From positions 1 through 9,479 of the forward strand of contig JAUWLJ010000053.1 of the NCBI GenBank assembly GCA_030613705.1: DNA of 9,479 bases, read 5' to 3'. A program made the translations under genes and the position numbers. Below, in pieces: positions 1 through 6,706 of the stretch. How positions within the stretch are numbered: the stretch's first letter is position 1; every line of letters begins with the position of its first letter. The stretch is from Chloroflexota bacterium. GTDB lineage: Bacteria > Chloroflexota > Anaerolineae > Anaerolineales > UBA4823. The notes beneath the pieces are model-generated. The model did not search any database, was not told the DNA's origin, and worked only from the letters and a program-made list of their open reading frames with translations.

Positions 1-1
1 A

Positions 2-1216
2 TGTGTTCATTGTGGTTTTTGCCTGCCAGCCTGCCCAACCTATAATATCCTCCATCAAGAAATGGATACACCTCGCGGCAGAATTATTCTCATGAAATCA
101 GTTCTCGAAGGAGAAATCGAGCTGGAAGAAGCCGTCCCCTATATTGACCACTGTTTAGGTTGCCTTGCCTGTGAGACTGCCTGTCCTTCGGGGGTCCCTT
201 ACGGCAACCTTTTATCATCGTTCCGATTTAATACTGAAACGAAACGGAAGAGACCAGCAGATGAGCGATTGTCCCGTTGGATTACAAAGGAAACCCTACC
301 TTTTCCTGATCGATTCCGGCTCGCCACCCAAGTCGGTAAACTCACAAAATCACTATCCGGGGTCTTGCCCTCGCAATTTCAGGCGATGCTGAGCCTGATT
401 CCAGAAAGTATTCCGCAGCGACAAACATTGCCATCTGTCTACCCTGCAGAAGGTGTACGGCGAGCGAGAGTAGCATTACAAACGGGCTGTGTGCAGCAGG
501 TCCTCGCTCAGGAGATCAATTGGGCAACATTGCGCGTACTTGCCCGGAATGGTATCGAGGTAGTGATTCCTCTAAGTCAGGGTTGCTGCGGTGCCCTTGC
601 CATCCACACAGGGGATAAAGAAACTGCCAAATCACTTGCCGAAAATAATATAAAAGCATTCCCTGAAGATGTGGACGCTATCATTACCAATGCTGCAGGC
701 TGTGGATCAAGCATGCGGGAATATCCACTTATATTCACAGGTTCTGAATTGGAAGAAATCGCGAACTCATTCTCCGCAAGAGTTATTGATATCAGCGTGT
801 TCTTGAGCGACTTCGATATTCAGCCGATTCCCCCACTCAAGAATCCACTCAAAATCGCATATCATGATGCCTGTCATCTTGCCCATGCCCAAGGTGTGAC
901 CCAGGAACCTAGGAAACTATTAAATAAAATCCCCAACTTAATCTTAAAGCCGCTCAATGAAGGGGATCTTTGTTGCGGGTCAGCAGGTTCATACAACCTG
1001 GAGCAGCCGGAGATCGCTCAGCAATTAGGTCAACGAAAAGCAGTCAACATTTTCAATACGGGTGCTGACGCTGTAGTGACTGGTAATATTGGCTGCTTGA
1101 TCCAGCTACAAACACATCTATCCCAATTCAAGGGGGATTTTGGAGAAGCACAAAAAGACATCCCAGTTTGGCATACGATCGAAATCATCGACCGTGCGTA
1201 TCGAGAAGTTTTGTAA
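2..1216 (+). CDS. glcF: Glycolate oxidase iron-sulfur subunit (GlcF-like), 5'-truncated
   Basis: Two [4Fe-4S] motifs followed by two cysteine-rich CCG domains identify a GlcF/heterodisulfide-reductase-D-type electron-transfer subunit. It normally works with a GlcD-type FAD oxidase to oxidise glycolate or lactate-like 2-hydroxyacids and pass electrons to the membrane. The first visible codons read CVHCGFCLPACPTYN, the first cluster motif (Cys1, 4, 7, 11 of the visible part). The first ATG at 62 is therefore internal and the gene begins left of the window, probably missing about 30-40 residues. The second motif, CLGCLACETACP, lies at about residues 51-62. First CCG domain: GCCGAL near 195 and NAAGCGSSMREY near 232. 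Second: HDACHLAHAQGV near 289 and CCGSAG near 325. All expected cysteines are present. The visible part is 404 residues, near full family length. The S9 peptidase gene follows 37 bases downstream. Which hydroxyacid is used cannot be told without the FAD subunit. Confidence 0.9.
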   Translation, partial: CVHCGFCLPACPTYNILHQEMDTPRGRIILMKSVLEGEIELEEAVPYIDHCLGCLACETACPSGVPYGNLLSSFRFNTETKRKRPADERLSRWITKETLPFPDRFRLATQVGKLTKSLSGVLPSQFQAMLSLIPESIPQRQTLPSVYPAEGVRRARVALQTGCVQQVLAQEINWATLRVLARNGIEVVIPLSQGCCGALAIHTGDKETAKSLAENNIKAFPEDVDAIITNAAGCGSSMREYPLIFTGSELEEIANSFSARVIDISVFLSDFDIQPIPPLKNPLKIAYHDACHLAHAQGVTQEPRKLLNKIPNLILKPLNEGDLCCGSAGSYNLEQPEIAQQLGQRKAVNIFNTGADAVVTGNIGCLIQLQTHLSQFKGDFGEAQKDIPVWHTIEIIDRAYREVL

Positions 1217-1253
1217 ATTAGAATATTTTTCTTAGGAGCTAAGAGAATCAAGA

Positions 1254-3266
1254 ATGCCGAGAAAAAAGAAGCGTTTAATCACTGCTGAAGATCTTTACGA
1301 GATCGATATCATAACCGATGTACGGCTATCTCCCTCCGGAGATCATGTCGTATATACCCAACAGCGGACCGATCCTGTTACCGAGAAGAAATATTCCAAC
1401 CTATGGGTCGTTGCCACCATCGGTGGCAAACCCGCGCAGTTTACTTTTGGCGATCAAACCGACACTCAACCGCGCTGGTCGCCAAACGGAGAAAAGATCG
1501 CATTCTTGTCCAATCGCGCGAATAAGGATAAACCAGCCCAGATCTACTTGATCCCATTTCGGGGCGGTGAAGCACAGAAACTATCAGATATCGAAGGGAA
1601 AATTGATAAGTTAATATGGTCCCCGAACGGAAAGAAGCTATTGTGTAGAGTTCGTAAAATCGATCAAGTAATCATAGAACGACAATCAGATAAACAGGCG
1701 GAAAAACTGGGAACCGTAAACCGGCATTATCGCCGCGTGTTTTATAAACTAGATGGTGAAGGTTATCTCCCCGAAGAGCGATGGCATATATGGACGGTGG
1801 ACACCAATAGTGGGCGAGTAAAGCAGTTAACCGATCATGACTTTTACGAGGACAAGGATCCAACCTGGTCACCGGATGGAAAATCGATCGCCTTCATGTC
1901 CAACCACAGCCCTGATCCAGATTTGGAACGTACTGCCGTGGATTTATTTATTATGCCGTCATCCGGGGGAAAACCTAATAAAGTGAAAACCAAATATGGG
2001 GATAAATTGAAGCCAAGTTTTTCCCCAAATGGCCGCTATATCGCCTATTTTGGAACAGACGGGAAAGGGGATTGGACAATAAACCAGGGATTGTGGGTCG
2101 TCCCAACGGATAGCTCCGCTCAATCAATCAATCTAACTGAAGCTTATGATGTTCATGTATCGCCAGAAACGATAAATGATGTTGGTTCGCCAGAGATCAT
2201 GCCGCCAACCTGGTCGAATGACAGCAGCATCTTGTACTTTCCTGTTGTCCGTCATGGGCGTTCAGAGCTGTGCGCAATAGATCTGGAAGGAAATAATTTC
2301 AAAACCATTGCTGGAGCACACGGCGTTATCGGCAGTTTCGCTTTCGATGCTGGCCAAAATCGACTGGCATATTTTATGGGAAAGATGAATGACCCTGGAC
2401 AAGTTTACCTGCAGGATATCGGCTCTGCAAAAGAATTACAGATCACACACGTCAATGAAAAACTCTTTTCCAAAATTGATCTTGGTCAGATCGAAGAAGT
2501 ATGGATTAAAGGTCCCGATAAGAATGACTTGCAGGGTTGGATTCTAAAACCACCTGGATTTGATCCAGGCAGGAAATACCCCTCCATTTTGGAAATACAT
2601 GGTGGTCCTTTAACCCAATATGGCGAATTCTTTATGCACGAGTTCTATTTCCTTGCTGCAGCTGGATATGTCGTGCACTTTTGTAATCCGCGGGGAGGGC
2701 GCGGTTACGGAGAAAAACATGCCAAAGCAATCTGGGGTGGTTGGGGAGATACGGATTACAGGGACTTGATGACCTGGACAGATTTTATTGAGCAGCAACC
2801 CTATATCTCCAAGAAAAGGATGGGAGTTACTGGTGGCAGCTATGGTGGATACATGACTGTTTGGATGATCGGTCACACAGACCGGTTTACCGCCGCCGTG
2901 ACACAAAGATGTGTGAGCAATCTTGTCAGTTTGTGGGGATCAAGTGACTTGAATTGGATCTTCCAAGAGGTATTAAACGATAAACCGCCATTCCAGGATC
3001 TCGATAAATTCTGGGAGCATTCACCGATCAAGTATATTGGAAATGCAAAAACTCCCACGCTGGTTATTCACAGCGAAAATGACTTACGCTGCCCGATTGA
3101 GCAGGGTGAACAGGTGTTCGTGGCCTTAAAAACTCTTGGTGTTGATACTGAGATGGTTCGCTTCCCTGGAGAATTTCATGGATTATCCCGCAACGGACGT
3201 ACAGATCGCCGCATCGTGCGCCTAAACCACATCCTCCGCTGGTTCGATAAGTATCTTAAGAATTGA
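1254..3266 (+). CDS. S9-family serine peptidase (acylaminoacyl-peptidase-like)
   Basis: This is a cytoplasmic-type prolyl-oligopeptidase-family enzyme of 670 residues, the usual size for S9C acylaminoacyl peptidases, which release N-terminal residues or short fragments from oligopeptides. No signal peptide is visible: the N-terminus is MPRKKKRL. Residues about 15-400 form a WD40/PD40-like beta-propeller with repeated units such as PRWSPNGEKIAFLSNR, PTWSPDGKSIAFMSN and PSFSPNGRYIAYFG. The C-terminal alpha/beta hydrolase domain has HGGP (449-452), NPRGGRGYG, the nucleophile elbow GGSYGG with Ser529, Asp610 in HSENDLRCP and His642 in EFHGLS, so a complete Ser-Asp-His triad in the correct order. 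An AGGAG at 1234-1238 lies a rather long 15 bases before the ATG; the purine-rich AAGAGA at 1241-1246 is closer. It sits between the GlcF-like and MttB-family genes and is probably co-transcribed. Exact peptide specificity cannot be assigned. Confidence 0.93.
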   Translation: MPRKKKRLITAEDLYEIDIITDVRLSPSGDHVVYTQQRTDPVTEKKYSNLWVVATIGGKPAQFTFGDQTDTQPRWSPNGEKIAFLSNRANKDKPAQIYLIPFRGGEAQKLSDIEGKIDKLIWSPNGKKLLCRVRKIDQVIIERQSDKQAEKLGTVNRHYRRVFYKLDGEGYLPEERWHIWTVDTNSGRVKQLTDHDFYEDKDPTWSPDGKSIAFMSNHSPDPDLERTAVDLFIMPSSGGKPNKVKTKYGDKLKPSFSPNGRYIAYFGTDGKGDWTINQGLWVVPTDSSAQSINLTEAYDVHVSPETINDVGSPEIMPPTWSNDSSILYFPVVRHGRSELCAIDLEGNNFKTIAGAHGVIGSFAFDAGQNRLAYFMGKMNDPGQVYLQDIGSAKELQITHVNEKLFSKIDLGQIEEVWIKGPDKNDLQGWILKPPGFDPGRKYPSILEIHGGPLTQYGEFFMHEFYFLAAAGYVVHFCNPRGGRGYGEKHAKAIWGGWGDTDYRDLMTWTDFIEQQPYISKKRMGVTGGSYGGYMTVWMIGHTDRFTAAVTQRCVSNLVSLWGSSDLNWIFQEVLNDKPPFQDLDKFWEHSPIKYIGNAKTPTLVIHSENDLRCPIEQGEQVFVALKTLGVDTEMVRFPGEFHGLSRNGRTDRRIVRLNHILRWFDKYLKN

Positions 3267-3296
3267 GATTGCTAAGCTTTATCCAGGATTACTGAA

Positions 3297-4760
3297 ATGC
3301 AACCTAGCCTGCAAGTCCTTGCACCAGATATTCTCCCGCGGGTGATTGAAGAAGCTCTTCAATTACTCCGTTCTCCGGGAGTTAAGGTTGGTTCTCCAGA
3401 GGCAATTGACTTGTTGCACAGCTCTGGAGCCCAGGTCAATCTAAGTGATGGAATCGTCCAAATCCCAGAGGAATTAATCCTCAATTCGCTGGAAACTGCT
3501 CCTCATGATTTCTATTTATACAATGCGGATGGCGATCCCGCAGTTCATTACTCCGATAATGAAATCCATTTCGATCCTGGATCCTCAGGTGTGCATATCC
3601 TTGATTCAGAATCCCTCGAACATCGACCATCCAAAACAGATGATCTCATTCAAATCATAAAAATTTCGGAAATCTTATCTGAATACGATGCGCAATCCAC
3701 CGCGGTGATTTGCCATGATGTGCCAGAGGAGATAGGTGATTTTTATCGTCTTTTCCTGGTCCTTCTATTTTCAAAGAAACCAATTGTCACAGGCGCTTTT
3801 TCATCTCTGACCAGTCAAATCATGTTCGATATGCTGCAAATTAGCACCGAGACTTCTGGGGAAATGAACCAAAAACCAAGAGCAATATTCGATGTCTGCC
3901 CCTCGCCTCCATTAAATTGGACAGATTTTGCATCCCAGAATTTGATCGATCTCGCAAGAAATAATATCCCAGCGCAAATTGTCTCCATGCCCCTCTCGGG
4001 TGCTGCTGCCCCAGTGACACTGATGGGTTCTATCGTGCAGCATGCGGCGGAGTGTCTTAGTGGGATCACCATCCACCAGCTTGCCAATCCGGGAGCAGCA
4101 ATTGTGTGGGGTGGTGCACCAGCTCTTTTCAATATGCGCGATGGAACTACTTCAATCGGTTCTGTTGAGACTATGTTAATGGTTAATGGCTATACGCAAG
4201 TTGGGAAATTCTTGGATCTTCCCACTCATGCTTATCTGGTCGCCACAGATGCGAAGTTGATCGATGCACAGGCAGGCATGGAAAGCGCTTCCAGCGCAGT
4301 CCTTGGTGTGCTTTCAGGAATTAATATGATCTCCGGGGCTGGCATGCTTGATTTCCTTGCTTGCCAAAGTCTCGAGAAATTGGTGATTGACGCTGAAGCC
4401 ATCGCAAACGCCAAGCGTTTCTTGCAAGGTATCACTTTGCACTCAGACTCATTGGCATTGGAACATTTCGAAGATTTCGAGTTTCCGGGAAACTTCTTGG
4501 CGCACAAGCTCACCCGGCAGCTGTTTAGGGGTGAACAATATTTTCCATCCCCAGTCATCGATAGAGGCTCCCTGAGGTCATGGAAAGAAAAGGGAAGCAA
4601 CGACATCTTTATTAGGGCAAAAATCCGAGTAAAGGAGCTTTTATCTATCTACCATCCTCCAGATATACCTCCCGAGATAGAACGAGCTCTCTATCAACTT
4701 GTATCTACCTTGGCACAGAAAGTCGGGATGGATAATCTACCTGAAATCACCCGCAGGTGA
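3297..4760 (+). CDS. MttB-superfamily (trimethylamine methyltransferase-like) protein, non-pyrrolysine
   Basis: This 487-residue protein has the MttB TIM-barrel signature. Examples are IFDVCPSPPLNW near 198, SMPLSGAAAPVTLMGS near 230, GAAIVWGGAPALFNMRDGT near 266, the VETMLMVNG segment, DAKLIDAQAGMES (318-330) and GINMISGAGMLDF near 341. Family members move a methyl group from a methylated amine to a cognate corrinoid protein. Archaeal and some bacterial trimethylamine enzymes carry pyrrolysine encoded by an in-frame TAG. Here the frame is open to a TGA with no internal TAG, so it belongs with the larger non-Pyl group, whose characterised members demethylate quaternary amines such as glycine betaine, proline betaine and carnitine. 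The start is supported by AGGA at 3285-3288, 8 bases before the ATG, and it follows the peptidase stop by 30 bases. No corrinoid protein, RamA-like activator or MtrH-like partner is in the window, so the substrate is unknown. The family call is firm; the specific function is inference. Confidence 0.88.
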   Translation: MQPSLQVLAPDILPRVIEEALQLLRSPGVKVGSPEAIDLLHSSGAQVNLSDGIVQIPEELILNSLETAPHDFYLYNADGDPAVHYSDNEIHFDPGSSGVHILDSESLEHRPSKTDDLIQIIKISEILSEYDAQSTAVICHDVPEEIGDFYRLFLVLLFSKKPIVTGAFSSLTSQIMFDMLQISTETSGEMNQKPRAIFDVCPSPPLNWTDFASQNLIDLARNNIPAQIVSMPLSGAAAPVTLMGSIVQHAAECLSGITIHQLANPGAAIVWGGAPALFNMRDGTTSIGSVETMLMVNGYTQVGKFLDLPTHAYLVATDAKLIDAQAGMESASSAVLGVLSGINMISGAGMLDFLACQSLEKLVIDAEAIANAKRFLQGITLHSDSLALEHFEDFEFPGNFLAHKLTRQLFRGEQYFPSPVIDRGSLRSWKEKGSNDIFIRAKIRVKELLSIYHPPDIPPEIERALYQLVSTLAQKVGMDNLPEITRR

Positions 4761-4762
4761 TT
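4745..4762 (+). terminator. Hairpin overlapping the MttB stop codon, weak terminator candidate
   Basis: A perfect 7-bp stem (AATCACC and GGTGATT) with a CGCA loop spans the last codons and the TGA of the MttB-family gene. It is the only compact stem at the end of this + strand unit. No T-run follows directly (the next bases are ATATTCTC), so it is not a classical intrinsic terminator. It could help stop transcription or protect the 3' end, or be chance. The 134-base convergent gap to the proline dehydrogenase holds only a further weak 5-bp stem (4847-4862) and no gene. Confidence 0.3.
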
Positions 4763-4894
4763 ATATTCTCGCCCGCAGATAATCCAACACCCGTTCTGGG
4801 ACTTCAATTATTCAAAATTCATTTATTTTTGGGAGAACACTAAGCTTGACCGCAAAAGGTCATTTCATTACGATATCAGCGTTATCAACCACCC

Positions 4895-5854
4895 TTAACG
4901 GAAAAAATTGTATAGGAAGAACCATAAATTTGCCGGGCGCTCGGCTAGACGACGGGTGAAATAAGGGTACCACTCACTACCATAAGGCACGTAAACCCGG
5001 ACGGGGTAACCTTCCGCAGCTAAACTTTCCTGCAAATCACGCCTGATTCCATTCAGCATTTGGAATTCTACTGCCTGTTTCGGGTAACCGGATTTCTCCA
5101 TATATTGTTTCGTGAAGATAACCCTCTTCTCATCGTGGGTCGCGATGGCTGGAATGGGAGGTATTTTGCCATCTTTACTCAGCGCTGGAGTGTGGTTCGT
5201 AATAGAACCTGACACCAGCTGCTCCACTATGCGGTCAAAATTCGCATCAACATCAGATTTTTTCGGGTAGGCAATCATTTCAGGCTCATCATAAGCTCCT
5301 TTACACAATCTGATCCTGGAACCAGCTTCTAGAAGACTCGACACATCCTCAACGCTGCGGTACAGATAGGATTGGATAACGATACCAATATTCTCGCAGG
5401 TGCATCGTTCTTGCATCAATCGAAAGAGTTTTAAGGTCTTATCCACCCACTGTGAATCTTCCATATCGATGCGGACAAAGGTGTTCAGATCTACTGCAGT
5501 GTTCAAAATTTTGTTAAGGTTATCCGCGCATAAATTCTCGTCCACAGCAAGTCCGATCTGTGTCAGTTTAATAGAGACATTTGAACGGACACCCTCTCGG
5601 TCAACTCTTTCAAGGATCTCGATGATTTCACTTGTGGCTTTTTGGGCATTTTCTGGATTTGAAGTGTGTTCCCCGAGATGGTCAAGTGTGGCATTGATAT
5701 TTTTTGCATTGAGATTTTTGACAACTCGAATGGCATCATCTAAATCCTCACCTGCGATGAAACGAGAGGCAGCCCGCCGAGCGAAGCCCCATCGAGTAAT
5801 CAGTTGACGCGCCCAATCAGCTTGAGAGAGGTAAATAAAGAAGGGACGAAGCAT
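4895..5854 (-). CDS. Proline dehydrogenase (FAD-dependent, monofunctional)
   Basis: The enzyme oxidises L-proline to 1-pyrroline-5-carboxylate with FAD and feeds electrons to the quinone pool; P5C dehydrogenase, not in this window, would complete conversion to glutamate. Its 319 residues match the short Bacillus/Thermus-type monofunctional PRODH rather than the long bifunctional PutA. Motifs in order: DHLGE (58-62), SIKLTQIGL (94-102), FVRIDMEDS (126-134), IQSYLYR (160-166), RLCKGAY (182-188), ATHDEK (238-243), FQMLNGIR (264-271), RVYVPYG (286-292) and RRLAERPAN (301-309). The paired arginines 301-302 correspond to the pair that holds the proline carboxylate in characterised enzymes, and Tyr288 lies at the conserved substrate-site tyrosine. 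Lys96 and Asp130 also match conserved active-site positions. The start codon is followed by a typical hydrophobic, basic N-terminus, but the ribosome site (AGAGA-like, near 5866-5871) is weak. It is transcribed alone, convergent to the MttB-family gene. Confidence 0.93.
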   Translation of the reverse strand: MLRPFFIYLSQADWARQLITRWGFARRAASRFIAGEDLDDAIRVVKNLNAKNINATLDHLGEHTSNPENAQKATSEIIEILERVDREGVRSNVSIKLTQIGLAVDENLCADNLNKILNTAVDLNTFVRIDMEDSQWVDKTLKLFRLMQERCTCENIGIVIQSYLYRSVEDVSSLLEAGSRIRLCKGAYDEPEMIAYPKKSDVDANFDRIVEQLVSGSITNHTPALSKDGKIPPIPAIATHDEKRVIFTKQYMEKSGYPKQAVEFQMLNGIRRDLQESLAAEGYPVRVYVPYGSEWYPYFTRRLAERPANLWFFLYNFFR

Positions 5855-5890
5855 CGATGTTATCTCTGAAACAGTAGATATAAATAGCCA

Positions 5891-5919
5891 ACGGTCAGAT
5901 CCTTCATTGATCTGACCGT
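5891..5919. promoter_or_regulatory. Perfect 11-bp inverted repeat upstream of proline dehydrogenase
   Basis: The arms ACGGTCAGATC and GATCTGACCGT pair without mismatch across a 7-base spacer (CTTCATT), 36 bases before the proline dehydrogenase start. On the - strand the hairpin is followed by TGGCTATTTATATC, and on the + strand by AATAAATTA. Neither is a T-run, so an intrinsic terminator is not well supported. The position suits an operator or a 5'-leader hairpin for the proline dehydrogenase gene. No convincing -35/-10 pair was found around it, so the role is inferred from symmetry and position alone. Confidence 0.5.
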
Positions 5920-6135
5920 AATAAATTACAAATTGGGTATTTGGTGCATGCCACAGACAAATTATTCAAGGAAGTAATTAATGATCGTCTGAACTGGATA
6001 TGCCAGTATAGGGATAATCCAGGCAATATGTCCATAATCATTCCCATTGTAGCATTAAACTAATAGAATACTAACCAACGAGGATCACAGCCTGGCTAGT
6101 GAAATTCATCCAATCTAATTATTATTCCAACATCA
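5920..6135. other. Intergenic stretch with no recognisable gene
   Basis: No gene is recognisable here. One short + frame (about 5941-6063, roughly 40 codons from TTG or GTG) is open but has no ribosome site, no ATG start and no recognisable motif. The part after 6103 is in frame with the decayed transporter that follows, but contains no normal start codon. Confidence 0.4.
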
Positions 6136-6693
6136 ATAAGCAGAAATTTTACTGGATACCTTTTCATCCTGTTAGCAGCAACATTGTGGGGAACTTTGGG
6201 TGTATTCTATAAATTCTTAGCGTCAAGCTATTTAATAACATCGCTCGAAATCGTGTTCTGGCGGGCGTTATTTGCCTCATTATTCACTTTTTTCCTTATC
6301 GTAGTACGGCGTAGAGGTGATCTCACCTTTCCACGCCAAGATATCAGTTTATTCATTGCCATCGGAGTCATGGGCATCGCAGCATTTTATATCGTCTATA
6401 TCTACGCGATCACCACTTACTCCTTCAAAAACCAATAGAATCACGTCATTCGCGGGCCAACCCAACAATAATGGTTTGGTTGGTCATCCTGGGTATCATT
6501 CCGACATTGGTTGGTGGGCTGGCTTTCTACGCTGGTTTGCAAAAGCCGCCAGCTGTTAATGGCAACATTGGAACCGGTGGTTGCAACAACTTTGGGTTGG
6601 ATCATTTTCTCAGAAAGATTGGATCTGCCGCAGATCATCGGCGGAATACTCGTAGTCGGTTCTGTTATCCTGATCCAATTACCCAGGGATTAA
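6136..6693 (+). pseudogene. Decayed EamA/DMT-family transporter
   Basis: Remnant of a drug/metabolite-transporter (EamA, ten-helix) permease, normally about 300 residues. The first part reads in one frame: GYLFILLAATLWGTLG, then ITSLEIVFWRALFASLFTF and FIAIGVMGIAAFYIVYIYAI, with a stop at 6436-6438. A second piece in another frame carries IPTLVGGLAFYAGLQK (about 6495-6548). The C-terminal helices return to the first frame as ATLEPVVATTLGWIIF and GGILVVGSVILIQLPRD, ending at 6693. These pieces match the start and end of the family but leave out roughly 130 residues in the middle, so there is an internal deletion as well as a frameshift near 6545-6560. No ATG, GTG or TTG precedes the first helix; an ATA at 6136-6138, followed by SRNFTGYLF, lies where the start is expected and may be a mutated ATG. 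The protein cannot work as encoded. It ends 13 bases from the convergent glycosyltransferase gene. Confidence 0.85.
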
Positions 6694-6706
6694 TTGGATT
6701 CAGTTA

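Noticed and set aside
2551..2570. CCTGGAT-TTG-ATCCAGG stem inside the S9 peptidase gene
   Set aside because: It lies in conserved coding sequence (PPGFDPG), so the symmetry is best explained by codon choice.
4232..4606. 124-codon - strand frame inside the MttB-family gene
   Set aside because: It is a shadow of a well-supported gene with family motifs on the + strand.
3297..4760. Pyrrolysine-containing trimethylamine methyltransferase
   Set aside because: There is no in-frame TAG; the frame closes at a TGA at full family length.
4847..4862. TGACC-GCAAAA-GGTCA stem in the convergent gap
   Set aside because: Only five base pairs with a very short T stretch; too weak to call a terminator.
5941..6063. 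Open + frame of about 40 codons after the proline dehydrogenase promoter region
   Set aside because: It has no ATG start, no ribosome site and no recognisable motif; the length is within chance.
6621..6640. GATCTGC-C-GCAGATC near-palindrome
   Set aside because: It lies inside the conserved C-terminal coding part of the transporter relic and has a one-base loop; no regulatory position.
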